Source: Paenibacillus_E qinlingensis (GTDB taxonomy: Bacteria; Bacillota; Bacilli; Paenibacillales; NBRC-103111). From it: 64,000 nucleotides of DNA. The notes under the pieces were generated by a model. It was not told the DNA's origin and ran no database searches. It saw only the letters and a program-made list of their open reading frames with translations. Of the stretch, positions 49,244-58,805 are shown in pieces (the first letter of the stretch is position 1; every line of letters begins with the position of its first letter). The stretch spans positions 1-64,000 of the forward strand of contig NZ_JAQIVH010000007.1 in assembly GCF_028746185.1 (NCBI RefSeq), given 5' to 3'. A program made the position numbers and the translations under genes.

Positions 49244-51205
49244 ATGAATCGAATTATCCGGAATACCGGCTTTTATTTGCTTATATTTTTGGTTACCGTG
49301 GGGATCGTTCATTTCATCAGTACCCAGAATGAACAGAAGGAGTTAATCACTTACGATAAATTCCGACAAGCAGTTGTAAACAAAAATGTAGAGTCCGTAG
49401 TGTTAAAGTTTGATGGGTATACCTATTCCATTAAGGGTAAGTATATTAACCCGCCTAATGGCGCGGATAAGAAGAGCTTTGAAACACATGCTCCTTATGA
49501 GCCGTTAGTTGTACAAATGATTGAAGCGAACGGCGTACCTTCGGAAGAGTACGGGCCGATGGAACGCGATAGCGTTTGGATTAGCTTTCTTACGTCCATT
49601 ATTCCATTCGTCATTATCTTCATTTTGTTCTTCTTCTTATTGAATCAAGCGCAAGGCGGCGGCGGTAAAGTGATGAACTTCGGCAAGAGCCGTGCGCGCC
49701 TGTATAACGAGGAGAAGAAACGTGTCACATTTGAAGATGTGGCAGGTGCGGATGAAGAGAAGCAAGAATTAATCGAGGTTGTTGAGTTCCTTAAAGATCC
49801 TCGTAAATTCGCAGCAGTTGGCGCTAGAATTCCTAAGGGTGTTCTATTGAATGGTCCTCCAGGAACAGGTAAAACACTACTTGCTCGTGCGGTTGCCGGT
49901 GAAGCAGGCGTACCTTTCTTCAGTATCTCCGGTTCTGACTTCGTTGAGATGTTCGTCGGTGTCGGCGCATCCCGTGTTCGTGACTTGTTCGAGAATGCGA
50001 AGAAGAATTCACCTTGTATTATCTTTATCGATGAGATCGATGCGGTTGGTCGCCAACGTGGCGCTGGTTTAGGTGGCGGACATGATGAGCGTGAGCAAAC
50101 ACTCAACCAATTGCTAGTTGAAATGGACGGGTTTGGCGCGAACGAAGGCATTATCATCGTAGCAGCAACGAACCGCCCTGATATTCTAGACCCTGCCTTA
50201 TTGCGTCCAGGCCGTTTCGACCGTCAAATCACGGTAGATCGTCCGGATATCAAAGGCCGTGAAGCCGTATTGAAAGTTCATGCACGTAACAAACCGCTTG
50301 CTAAAGATGTGAAGCTAGATTCACTTTCACGTTATACAACTGGTTTTACGGGTGCTGATCTTGAGAACTTGTTGAATGAAGCAGCTTTGATTGCAGCTCG
50401 TCGTAATCGTAAAGATATTTCGATGGCGGAAGTTGAGGAAGCATTTGACCGTATTATCGTCGGTACACAGAAGAAAAGTAGAATTATCTCCGAAACTGAG
50501 AAACGTATCGTAGCGTACCACGAAGCGGGTCACGCGATTATCGGTTATCACGCGGAGAATGCGGATATGGTTCACAAGGTTACGATTGTACCTCGCGGAC
50601 GCGCTGGCGGTTATGTGATGATGCTGCCTAAAGAAGGCGAAGATCGCATGATGCAAACGAAGAACGAGCTACTGGATAAAGTAACTGGACTCTTGGGTGG
50701 TCGTGTTTCCGAAGAATTGTTCATCGGAGAAATTGGCACAGGCGCATACAGTGACTTCCAGAAAGCAACGGGAATCGTTCGTCGCATGATTATGGAATAC
50801 GGAATGAGCGATAAGCTTGGACCGATGCAGTTCGGTAGCTCCCAAGGTCAAGTGTTCTTGGGCCGCGATATCGGACACGAGCAGAATTATAGTGATGCGA
50901 TTGCATACGAGATCGATCAGGAAATGCAAAGCTTTATTCGTACGTGCTACGAACGTGCACGCACGATTCTTACAGAGCATGCGGATCAAATCCACCTCGT
51001 TGCCAAAACATTGTTAGAGAAAGAAACGTTGGATAAAGACGAAATCATCGAACTCTTGGAAAAAGGCAAGCTTAATGCTAGCACCGATGAGGAAGATGTT
51101 AAAGTTACGATTCAAGGTCAAAGCCAAGCTAGCGAAAGCAATAAGCTGGAGTTTGACAAAGACAAAGAAGTTAAAGAGATCAAGCCGGATCAAACAGAAG
51201 AGTAA
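49244..51205 (+). CDS. ftsH: ATP-dependent zinc metalloprotease FtsH
   Basis: A 653-residue membrane AAA+ protease for quality control and sporulation. Two N-terminal membrane helices (near 7-25 and 110-132) flank an extracytoplasmic domain; then Walker A GPPGTGKT, Walker B CIIFIDEIDA, second region of homology NRPDILDPALLRPGRFDRQI and zinc motif HEAGH near residue 425. ATG 49244 has AGGAGG six bases upstream; the longer frame from 49220 is not supported. Confidence 0.97.
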   Translation: MNRIIRNTGFYLLIFLVTVGIVHFISTQNEQKELITYDKFRQAVVNKNVESVVLKFDGYTYSIKGKYINPPNGADKKSFETHAPYEPLVVQMIEANGVPSEEYGPMERDSVWISFLTSIIPFVIIFILFFFLLNQAQGGGGKVMNFGKSRARLYNEEKKRVTFEDVAGADEEKQELIEVVEFLKDPRKFAAVGARIPKGVLLNGPPGTGKTLLARAVAGEAGVPFFSISGSDFVEMFVGVGASRVRDLFENAKKNSPCIIFIDEIDAVGRQRGAGLGGGHDEREQTLNQLLVEMDGFGANEGIIIVAATNRPDILDPALLRPGRFDRQITVDRPDIKGREAVLKVHARNKPLAKDVKLDSLSRYTTGFTGADLENLLNEAALIAARRNRKDISMAEVEEAFDRIIVGTQKKSRIISETEKRIVAYHEAGHAIIGYHAENADMVHKVTIVPRGRAGGYVMMLPKEGEDRMMQTKNELLDKVTGLLGGRVSEELFIGEIGTGAYSDFQKATGIVRRMIMEYGMSDKLGPMQFGSSQGQVFLGRDIGHEQNYSDAIAYEIDQEMQSFIRTCYERARTILTEHADQIHLVAKTLLEKETLDKDEIIELLEKGKLNASTDEEDVKVTIQGQSQASESNKLEFDKDKEVKEIKPDQTEE

Positions 51206-51216
51206 GTTGCAATGCG

Positions 51217-51268
51217 AACTCGGAAATCCGTTGTACACGTTCAGTGTGCGCGGAATTCCGAGTTTTTT
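51217..51268 (+). terminator. Terminator after ftsH
   Basis: AACTCGGAA-TCCG.../CGcGGAa-TTCCGAGTT long stem followed by TTTTTT. Confidence 0.82.
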
Positions 51269-51282
51269 CAATGTATTTGCGC

Positions 51283-51311
51283 ATTGACAGGCGATGTGAG
51301 AATGTGTAAAT
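51283..51311 (+). promoter_or_regulatory. Sigma-A promoter of the nad operon
   Basis: TTGACA, 17 bp, TAAATT, about 100 bp before nadA. No clear NiaR operator was recognised. Confidence 0.5.
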
Positions 51312-51407
51312 TAGTTGTAAATCTCTAATTTTATTGCTTTTAGATCATACTACTTTTAGATAAACGATTGAGACGATTCTTACGTCCCAGATAGGGGAGG
51401 AAGCACC

Positions 51408-52346
51408 ATGGAAGCCTTAGCATTAGAGCGCAAAGCGGAACAAAACCGCGAGCTCAAAGAACGACTGCTGCAATTGAAGAAAGAACGCAATGCCATTATT
51501 CTTGCTCATTATTATCAGCGTGACGAAGTTCAAGAGGTAGCGGATTTTCGAGGAGATTCCTTTTTGCTTGCTCAGAAGGCGGCACAAACCGATGCGGATG
51601 TCATCGTATTCTGTGGTGTTCATTTCATGGGGGAAAGCGCTAAGATTCTTGCGCCTAACAAAACCGTAATTATTCCAGACGAACGGGCTGGTTGCCCAAT
51701 GGCAGATATGGTGAATGTTGAAGGTCTACGTGCCCTTAAACGCCAACATCCGAATGCCAAAGTTGTTGCTTATATTAATACATCGGCTGATGTGAAGTCG
51801 GAAACCGATATTTGTTGTACTTCTGCGAATGCGATCAATGTCATCAATTCCGTCGATTCAGATGAGATCATCTGGGTACCGGATAAAAATTTGGGTGACT
51901 ATGTATCAAAATTCACAAGCAAAAAAGTGATCATCTGGGAAGGCTACTGCAACACGCATGATATGCTGACTGTTAAAGATGTAGAAGAAATGAGAGCGCA
52001 ATATCCGAATGCACAATTCGTTGTTCATCCTGAATGTCGCCCTGAAGTAGTGAAGCTTGGGGACTTTGTAGGCAGCACGACGGCGATCATTAAATATTGT
52101 AAAGAGTCCGACTGCCAGGAGTTTATCGTTGGGACGGAAGATGGGACTGGGTATCAGTTACGTCTAGACAGCCCTAATAAGAAATTTCATTTTGCTACGA
52201 AGTACTTAGTTTGCCCTAATATGAAAGTGAACAATTTGAAGAAAATCGTGAAGTGTCTTGAGACGATGCAACCAGAGATTTATGTACCAGAAGACGTAGC
52301 TGATAAAGCAAGATTGTCCTTGGAGCGCATGTTACAAGTTAAGTAG
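51408..52346 (+). CDS. nadA: Quinolinate synthase
   Basis: A 312-residue [4Fe-4S] enzyme that condenses iminoaspartate with dihydroxyacetone phosphate to quinolinate. Candidate cluster cysteines are seen in FCGVHFMGES, CCTSANA, VHPECRPEV and CPNM. It is shorter than B. subtilis NadA (about 368) and matches the compact family form. GGGGAGG lies before ATG. First gene of nadABC. Confidence 0.93.
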   Translation: MEALALERKAEQNRELKERLLQLKKERNAIILAHYYQRDEVQEVADFRGDSFLLAQKAAQTDADVIVFCGVHFMGESAKILAPNKTVIIPDERAGCPMADMVNVEGLRALKRQHPNAKVVAYINTSADVKSETDICCTSANAINVINSVDSDEIIWVPDKNLGDYVSKFTSKKVIIWEGYCNTHDMLTVKDVEEMRAQYPNAQFVVHPECRPEVVKLGDFVGSTTAIIKYCKESDCQEFIVGTEDGTGYQLRLDSPNKKFHFATKYLVCPNMKVNNLKKIVKCLETMQPEIYVPEDVADKARLSLERMLQVK

Positions 52347-52474
52347 CATGCGCTACTCTCTTGTCTTGAATAGGTGCCCTCGTGAAGCAAAGCTAGTATC
52401 GATCCAATAGGCGAATTGTGGACGAGCTAACGTTGCTTTACGAGGTATTAATGGTGAAGAACAGGTGAACCGTC

Positions 52475-54085
52475 ATGATTCCTAGATATCTGGTAGATGT
52501 TGATTTAGATTCTATTCCTCATATACATACGGATGTAATTGTTATTGGTGCAGGCATAGCAGGATTATTCGCAGCGCTTCGTGCCAGCGAGACTAAGAAA
52601 GTGCTTATGATTACGAAGAAATCCCTCCTGGATAGCAACACGCGCTATGCGCAAGGTGGGATTGCTGCTGTAATCTCAGACGAAGATTCACCGGAATATC
52701 ATCGTCAGGATACTGTGATTGCAGGTGCAGGACTTTGTTCGACAGAAGCTGTTGATGTTCTTGTACATGAAGGTCCTGAAGGCGTACAAGATCTGATCCG
52801 AATGGGAACCCAGTTCGATTTAGAGAATGGCGAATTTGCTTTGACGAAGGAAGGTGCGCATAGCCAGCGTCGAATTTTGCACTCAAATGGCGATGCGACT
52901 GGCGCGGAAATCGTCAGAGCTCTTTCGGAGCGTACAAAGCAAGATCCGAATATTGAAATCTGGGACGATCACTTTGTGATCGACCTGATTACCCAAGACG
53001 GCGAATGTTATGGAGCGCTCGTACAGAAACCAAACGGACAGCGTGTGTTTGTGCGTGGCAACGCCACGATCCTTTGCTCCGGTGGCGCGGGACAGCTGTT
53101 CCGTTACACAACGAACCCAGACATCGCTACAGGTGATGGGATTGCGATTGCCCACCGCGCTGGCGCACAAATTCAGGATGTGGAATTCATTCAATTCCAC
53201 CCAACAGCGCTATGCTACCCAGGCGCACCACGCTTTCTGATCTCCGAAGCGGTGCGTGGCGAAGGCGCCTATTTGCGCAACATCAAAGGAGAGCGCTTCA
53301 TGGAGCGCTATCATCCACAATTAGAGCTAGCACCGAGAGATGTTGTTGCCCGTGCCATTGTTGACGAGATGGAGAGCTGTAAATCAACCTTTGTCTACAT
53401 TGATATTACGCATGAGTCTGAAGAATTGATTAAACATCGCTTCCCGACGATATATGAATATTGCCTGAATTATGGGCTCGATATGAGTACGGATTGGATT
53501 CCGGTTGCCCCAGCAGCGCATTATATGATGGGTGGCGTAAAAACGGATCTATACGGAGAAACCAAAGTTCGTCGCCTATTTGCATGTGGTGAAGTTTCAT
53601 CTACAGGCGTACATGGTGCAAATCGTTTAGCGAGCAACTCGTTATCAGAAGCGATTGTATTCGGACGCCGAATTATTGAACGTATTCAGGAGTTGCCTGC
53701 CCTACAAGGAAATATTCAAATCCGTTCGGCTTCCGAAGCCCCTAGGACGGAGATCCCGAATCAAGCCGTTGTAGAGAAAAAGTTGAAGCTTCAGAAAGTG
53801 ATGCTCCGTTACGCGGGTCTCAAGCGCTCGGCCAAAGGCTTGCAGAAGGGGTATGAGGAGTTGGCGAGACAATTGTCGATATACGATTCGTTGATGACGA
53901 AGCGCGAAGAGTATGAGTTTGCCAACTTGCTTAACGTAGCACTTTTAACAACGACAGCAGCATTAACCCGTGAGGAAAGTCGTGGCGGACACTATCGAGA
54001 AGATTTCCCGGATCGGGATGACTCCGTATGGAGGAAGCATATCGTTTTCCAGCGTGGGGAAGATAGGATTGAGGAGTGGATCTAG
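52475..54085 (+). CDS. nadB: L-aspartate oxidase
   Basis: A 536-residue flavoprotein that oxidises L-aspartate to iminoaspartate. FAD-binding VIVIGAGIAGLFAALRA near residue 22, GGIAAVI, PTALCYPGAPRFLISEAVRG, and HYMMGGVKTD (substrate region) followed by CGEVSSTGVHGANRLASNSL. ATG 52475 with AGGTGA upstream. Followed two bases later by nadC. Confidence 0.95.
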   Translation: MIPRYLVDVDLDSIPHIHTDVIVIGAGIAGLFAALRASETKKVLMITKKSLLDSNTRYAQGGIAAVISDEDSPEYHRQDTVIAGAGLCSTEAVDVLVHEGPEGVQDLIRMGTQFDLENGEFALTKEGAHSQRRILHSNGDATGAEIVRALSERTKQDPNIEIWDDHFVIDLITQDGECYGALVQKPNGQRVFVRGNATILCSGGAGQLFRYTTNPDIATGDGIAIAHRAGAQIQDVEFIQFHPTALCYPGAPRFLISEAVRGEGAYLRNIKGERFMERYHPQLELAPRDVVARAIVDEMESCKSTFVYIDITHESEELIKHRFPTIYEYCLNYGLDMSTDWIPVAPAAHYMMGGVKTDLYGETKVRRLFACGEVSSTGVHGANRLASNSLSEAIVFGRRIIERIQELPALQGNIQIRSASEAPRTEIPNQAVVEKKLKLQKVMLRYAGLKRSAKGLQKGYEELARQLSIYDSLMTKREEYEFANLLNVALLTTTAALTREESRGGHYREDFPDRDDSVWRKHIVFQRGEDRIEEWI

Positions 54086-54086
54086 T

Positions 54087-54956
54087 ATGTTAGAAATAAA
54101 TATGGAATTAGTTCGTAAGCAAATTCGCCTATGGCTTGAAGAAGATATCGGCACTGGTGATGTCACGACTTTGACAACAATCCCTTTGGAACAAGTATCC
54201 AAAGGGATTATCCACGTCAAAGAAGATGGAATTATTTGTGGGCTTCGCATCGCGCAGGAGGTTTTTGCTGTGATCGATGCTTCTCTTCGTTTTGAAACAA
54301 AAGTGCTCGAAGGATCGTCTGTTAATAAAGGGACCATACTAGCTGAAGTGGAAGGCAATACTCGAAGCATCCTATTGGGCGAGCGGTTGAGTCTGAATTT
54401 GATGCAACGATTGTCGGGGATCGCCACGAAGACACATGAATTTGTGGTTGCTTTAGAAGGATTGCCTACTAGACTGGTTGACACACGCAAAACAACGCCT
54501 GGACACAGATTGCTTGAGAAATATGCGGTGCGCGTTGGTGGTGGTTATAATCATCGCTTCGGTCTTTATGATGCGGTTATGATTAAAGATAATCATATCA
54601 AAGGCTCTGGTGGCATTACCCAAGCCATTCAAGCAGCTCGTCAGAACATTCCCCACACGATGAAGATCGAGGTGGAGGTTGAGAATTTTGAGCAACTGCA
54701 TGAAGCGCTTCAAGCCCATGCGGATATCATCATGTTGGACAATATGGCTCCAGTTCAAATGAAAGAAGCAGTTTCGATAATTAAAAGCAAAGCGCCGCAT
54801 ATTGTAGTAGAAGGATCAGGTTCAGTCACCCCGCAAACGATTAAAGCAATGGCAGAAACGGGTGTAGACGTGATTTCCGTTGGACGACTGACGTACTCGG
54901 TAGCAGCGCTCGATATTTCACTAGATCTGAATGAGCGGAAGGAGACGGCACTATGA
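54087..54956 (+). CDS. nadC: Nicotinate-nucleotide pyrophosphorylase
   Basis: A 289-residue enzyme that decarboxylates quinolinate with PRPP to nicotinate mononucleotide, the third step of NAD synthesis. Motifs: EDIGTGDVTTLT, ERLSLNLMQRLSGIAT, LVDTRKTTPGHRLLEKYAV and MIKDNHI. ATG 54087 with GAGGAG 10 bases upstream; a longer frame from 53970 overlaps nadB and lacks support. Its TGA overlaps the coaX ATG. Confidence 0.95.
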   Translation: MLEINMELVRKQIRLWLEEDIGTGDVTTLTTIPLEQVSKGIIHVKEDGIICGLRIAQEVFAVIDASLRFETKVLEGSSVNKGTILAEVEGNTRSILLGERLSLNLMQRLSGIATKTHEFVVALEGLPTRLVDTRKTTPGHRLLEKYAVRVGGGYNHRFGLYDAVMIKDNHIKGSGGITQAIQAARQNIPHTMKIEVEVENFEQLHEALQAHADIIMLDNMAPVQMKEAVSIIKSKAPHIVVEGSGSVTPQTIKAMAETGVDVISVGRLTYSVAALDISLDLNERKETAL

Positions 54957-55717
54957 TTCTCGTTATCGATGTCGGGAATACGAACATTGTGCTCGGCCTT
55001 TACCAAGAACGTACGCTCTTGCATCATTGGCGGGTAAGCACGAATCGGTCGGCTACCGTGGATGAGTATGGCATGCAGCTGCACAGTTTGTTCCAACACT
55101 CAGGTATTTCCTTTGCACAAGTAGAAGGTGTCATTATTTCATCTGTCGTGCCCCCGTTGATGAATGCAATGGAAAACCTCTGCTTACACTACTTGAAAAG
55201 GGCACCGTTTATCGTAGGACCAGGGATTAAAACAGGATTGAACGTCCGTGTGGACAATCCAAAGGAAGTTGGAGCAGACCGCATCGTGAATGCGGTAGCG
55301 GCGCTGGAGCTATATGGAGCTCCGTGCATTATCGTCGATTTCGGCACAGCTACAACGTACGATTACATTGATTCCTCAGGGCAACTAGTGGGATGCGCCA
55401 TTGCGCCTGGCATTGGGATCTCCACCGAGGCGTTGTATCAGAAAGCAGCGAAGTTGCCGCGTATTGAGCTGGTTAAGCCGAAGAGTGTGGTGGGTCGGAA
55501 TACCGTTGCAGCGATGCAAGCAGGAATTATTTATGGGTATGTTGGGCAAGTTGATGGAATCGTCGGACGGGTCATTCAAGAGTTTAATGTAAATCCTACA
55601 GTTATCGCGACGGGTGGATTGGCTGAGCTTATTTCTAGTGAGTCACGGACGATACAAGTCGTCAATCCTTTGCTTACGTTACAAGGGTTACAAATGATTT
55701 ATGAGAAAAATGTCTAA
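54953..55717 (+). CDS. coaX: Type III pantothenate kinase
   Basis: A 254-residue enzyme catalysing the first step of coenzyme A synthesis. ASKHA-fold motifs: LVIDVGNTNIVLG, DRIVNAVAA, IIVDFGTATTYDYI, and GCAIAPGIGIS. ATG overlaps the nadC stop by 4 bp. Confidence 0.95.
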   Translation: MILVIDVGNTNIVLGLYQERTLLHHWRVSTNRSATVDEYGMQLHSLFQHSGISFAQVEGVIISSVVPPLMNAMENLCLHYLKRAPFIVGPGIKTGLNVRVDNPKEVGADRIVNAVAALELYGAPCIIVDFGTATTYDYIDSSGQLVGCAIAPGIGISTEALYQKAAKLPRIELVKPKSVVGRNTVAAMQAGIIYGYVGQVDGIVGRVIQEFNVNPTVIATGGLAELISSESRTIQVVNPLLTLQGLQMIYEKNV

Positions 55718-55740
55718 GCAGTATAAGGAAGGAAATTGAC

Positions 55741-56616
55741 ATGAGTGATTATTTAATTCGAGGAACAGCGCTAGATGGACGCGTACGCGCGTTCGCTGTT
55801 CAGACGACGCACCTAACAGAAGAGCTTAGCCAAAGGCATCAAACGACGCCAACAGCGACAGCTGCCTTAGGAAGAACAGCCGCGGCGGCGCTTCTAATAG
55901 CTGCTATGCTTAAGGGAGAGGAACATCTCATTGTGCAAGTCAAAGGGGATGGCCCGATCGGGCAAATCGTGGTGGATGCAAATGCGAAGGGTGAAGTGCG
56001 TGGATACGTAGATAATCCTTTGGTAGATCCGCCGCTCAAAGAGAACGGTAAGTTAGACGTTGCTGCTGCCGTGGGCACAGACGGTTTTTTATACATAACG
56101 AAAGATCTAGGCATGAAAGAGCCTTATAAAGGAAGTGTTCCTTTAATTTCAGGCGAATTAGCAGAGGATTTTACCTATTATTTTGCAAAGTCTGAACAAA
56201 CGCCTTCAGCTGTCGCGCTAGGGGTATTGGTGAATAAGGATCATACGATTCTTGCTTCAGGGGGATTTGTGATTCAGTTGCTTCCAGGTTTAACAAATAG
56301 TGAAATTGATGAGATTGAAGCGATGTTAGGCCAAATCCCGACGTTCACGCACATGTTAGGCGGAGGATTGAATTTAGAAGAAATTTTACAAACCGTGCTC
56401 CCCTCCTTCCGTAAGCTTGACGAGATGGACGTGATGTTCCGCTGCAAATGCAGTCGGGAGAAAGTGGAGTCTACCTTGATTTCACTAGGCAAAAAAGAAC
56501 TTCAAGAAATGCTGGAAGAAGAGGGCGTTGCCGAAGTTGTTTGCCATTTCTGTAATGAAGCTTACCGGTATGAAGGAGAAGATTTACAACGGATGATTGA
56601 TCTGCAAGCATGGTAA
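55741..56616 (+). CDS. hslO: Redox-regulated chaperone Hsp33
   Basis: A 291-residue holdase activated by oxidation. The C-terminal zinc switch CxC ... CxxC is visible as FRCKCSREK near residue 237 and VCHFCNEAY near residue 270. N-terminal SDYLIRGTALDGRVRAFAV is typical. AAGGAAG precedes ATG. Confidence 0.95.
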   Translation: MSDYLIRGTALDGRVRAFAVQTTHLTEELSQRHQTTPTATAALGRTAAAALLIAAMLKGEEHLIVQVKGDGPIGQIVVDANAKGEVRGYVDNPLVDPPLKENGKLDVAAAVGTDGFLYITKDLGMKEPYKGSVPLISGELAEDFTYYFAKSEQTPSAVALGVLVNKDHTILASGGFVIQLLPGLTNSEIDEIEAMLGQIPTFTHMLGGGLNLEEILQTVLPSFRKLDEMDVMFRCKCSREKVESTLISLGKKELQEMLEEEGVAEVVCHFCNEAYRYEGEDLQRMIDLQAW

Positions 56617-56682
56617 TCTGCTTGATTTTAGCTAGTGAATACAGGTGCAAGCAGCAATATGGAAGTAAAAGAGGGAAATAGG

Positions 56683-57633
56683 ATGCGCAATGTAAAGCGA
56701 TTGTGGGGAGTCATCATCGCGATGGCGATATGTATTCTCGTGCTCGCATCCTTGCTGATCAGTCATGCTATCAACCAATCAGAACCAAGACAATCACCGG
56801 AGCCAGAACAGCAGGGTGAGAAGATGCATACACGAGTTATCGCCAAAATTGGGAATCGTGAAATTACCATGGATGAGCTCGAATCAGCGCTCGCACGCCA
56901 TTATGGCCCAGAGCAGCTAAGTCAAATGCTGGATCGTGAAGTAATTCGCCTAGAGGGAAATGAAACGGGGATTAAGGTAGAGAGTGCGGAAATCAATCGT
57001 GAGCTGAAAAGGATGCAGCAAGGGTACGAAAGTGAAGGGCAGTTTTATGACTCCATGCAAAGTCAATTGGGAATGTCTGAGCAGGAAATCCACGAGGATG
57101 TATCGAATAAGTTGTTACTTGAGAAGTTAGCAACGGCATCCATTCACATCACAGATACTCAAGTTGATACCTACATAAAGACTCATGCAGATGAGTTTGA
57201 ACAAGACACGGAATACAACATTGGGCAGATCATTGTATCCACGAAGGAACAAGCAACGAAAGTCATTGCGGAACTAGCCAAAGGGGTGAGCTTTGGGATT
57301 CTTGCCAGAGATCGATCCATTGATGATGCCACCAATAACAATGGTGGTGATTTGGGTTGGATTGAAGGGGATGATCCTTTTGTGGAGGCTCCAATATTGG
57401 AATCAGCAAAATTGCTGAAAGTTGGCGAAGTTAGCAAGCCTATCCCTGTTTTACAAGGATTTGCCGTCGTATTACTTAAGAGTAGACGTGACAAAAAGAA
57501 CCCGGATCTGGTGTACATTCGGGAGAATGTACGTAGGGAGCTTGCGTTGCAACAAGCACCTCCATTGAAAGAGTTTGTCGCGCAGCTACGCGGTAAATGG
57601 AAGGCGAGTGTGTTGGATCCAACGCTTCGATAA
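56683..57633 (+). CDS. PpiC-type peptidyl-prolyl isomerase (YacD-like)
   Basis: A 316-residue exported foldase-like protein. N-terminal transmembrane anchor (LWGVIIAMAICILVLASLLI, residues ~6-25), SurA-N-like region, and a parvulin domain at ~175-275 (YNIGQIIVSTKEQATKVIAE, LARDRSIDDATNNNGGDLGW). No lipobox Cys. ATG 56683 with GAGGG seven bases upstream. In B. subtilis yacD lies between hslO and cysK, as here. Confidence 0.9.
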   Translation: MRNVKRLWGVIIAMAICILVLASLLISHAINQSEPRQSPEPEQQGEKMHTRVIAKIGNREITMDELESALARHYGPEQLSQMLDREVIRLEGNETGIKVESAEINRELKRMQQGYESEGQFYDSMQSQLGMSEQEIHEDVSNKLLLEKLATASIHITDTQVDTYIKTHADEFEQDTEYNIGQIIVSTKEQATKVIAELAKGVSFGILARDRSIDDATNNNGGDLGWIEGDDPFVEAPILESAKLLKVGEVSKPIPVLQGFAVVLLKSRRDKKNPDLVYIRENVRRELALQQAPPLKEFVAQLRGKWKASVLDPTLR

Positions 57634-57654
57634 GAGATTGTGAGAAATTGGTTG

Positions 57655-57683
57655 ACAACCTGTAAGTGCATTGTTAAGATTAG
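57655..57683 (+). promoter_or_regulatory. cysK promoter (sigma-A)
   Basis: TTGACA, 17 bp, TAAGAT; about 60 bp before the cysK ATG. Confidence 0.6.
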
Positions 57684-57689
57684 TATAAT

Positions 57690-57714
57690 TAATACCGACT
57701 AATTAACTCGGAAA
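57690..57714 (+). promoter_or_regulatory. CymR-box-like site upstream of cysK
   Basis: TAATACCGAC followed by TAATTAACTCGGAAAT resembles the B. subtilis CymR box (TAAwnCnnAnw ... nGGAAtTT) with one base extra in the middle; CCGA/TCGG forms an inverted repeat. It overlaps the transcription start region, fitting repression by CymR when sulfur is plentiful. Confidence 0.4.
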
Positions 57715-57745
57715 TCATTCAAACTTAATCTGGAGGGGAAATATT

Positions 57746-58687
57746 ATGGCAAGATTAGTACAGAGCATTACGGATTTGATTGGAGATACACCACTAGTTC
57801 GTTTGAACCGTGTTGTTCCAGAAGGCAGTGCAGAGGTTTATGTGAAACTAGAGTACCAAAATCCAGGTGCTAGCGTGAAAGACCGTATTGCCATCTCCAT
57901 GATCGAAGTTGCCGAGCAAGAAGGCAAATTAAAACCAGGTGACACAATTGTAGAACCGACAAGTGGTAACACGGGAATCGGGATTGCCTTGGTGGCAGCA
58001 GCTAAAGGATACAAAGCTATTCTAGTTATGCCAGAAACAATGTCATTGGAGAGACGTAACCTGCTTCGCGCTTACGGTGCACAGCTCGTTCTAACTCCTG
58101 GAGCAGAAGGCATGAAGGGCGCAATTAAACGTGCGGAAGAACTTCAAGCAGAGAATCCTTCCTACTTCATTCCACAACAATTTAAGAACCAAGCGAATGT
58201 AAAGGTTCACCGTGAAACGACAGGACCAGAAATCGTGGAAGCGATCAACGCACATGATGGGAAACTGGATGCTTTCATCTCCGGTATCGGTACAGGTGGT
58301 ACAATCACAGGTGCAGGTGGCGTTTTGAAAGAAAACTTCCCGAACATCAAAATTTACGCAATTGAACCTGCAGCATCCCCAGTTCTTTCTGGTGGTAAGC
58401 CAGGTCCTCATAAAATTCAAGGTATCGGTGCAGGTTTTGTTCCAGATATTTTGAATACGAATGTGTACGATGAAATTATTGCGGTTGAGAACGAAGACGC
58501 ATTCGAAACTTCACGCCGTGTTGCCAAAGAAGAAGGTATCCTTGGCGGAATTTCCTCCGGTGCAGCGATTTTCGCAGCATTGAAGGTTGCTAAAGAGCTA
58601 GGCGCTGGCAAACGTGTTGTTGCTGTAATTCCAAGTAACGGTGAGCGTTACCTTTCCACGCCTTTGTATCAATTCGAAGAGCAATAA
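57746..58687 (+). CDS. cysK: Cysteine synthase A
   Basis: A 313-residue PLP enzyme making cysteine from O-acetylserine and sulfide; it also partners CymR in sulfur regulation. PLP-lysine motif KLEYQNPGASVKDRIAISM, phosphate-binding TSGNTGIG, and SGIGTGGTITG. GGAGGGG precedes ATG. Single-gene unit with its own terminator. Confidence 0.96.
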   Translation: MARLVQSITDLIGDTPLVRLNRVVPEGSAEVYVKLEYQNPGASVKDRIAISMIEVAEQEGKLKPGDTIVEPTSGNTGIGIALVAAAKGYKAILVMPETMSLERRNLLRAYGAQLVLTPGAEGMKGAIKRAEELQAENPSYFIPQQFKNQANVKVHRETTGPEIVEAINAHDGKLDAFISGIGTGGTITGAGGVLKENFPNIKIYAIEPAASPVLSGGKPGPHKIQGIGAGFVPDILNTNVYDEIIAVENEDAFETSRRVAKEEGILGGISSGAAIFAALKVAKELGAGKRVVAVIPSNGERYLSTPLYQFEEQ

Positions 58688-58712
58688 GATCGAGTCCCAT
58701 GTCAAAGAGATC

Positions 58713-58745
58713 AAGCCTTCAGCTATTACAGCTGGGGCTTTTTTT
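58713..58745 (+). terminator. Terminator after cysK
   Basis: AAGCCttCAGCT/AGCTGgGGCTT stem followed by seven T. Confidence 0.87.
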
Positions 58746-58805
58746 CTGTATAGGGTTGGAGTATACTAATGGACAACGAATTAACGGATTTTAAGGAGCA
58801 CAAGT

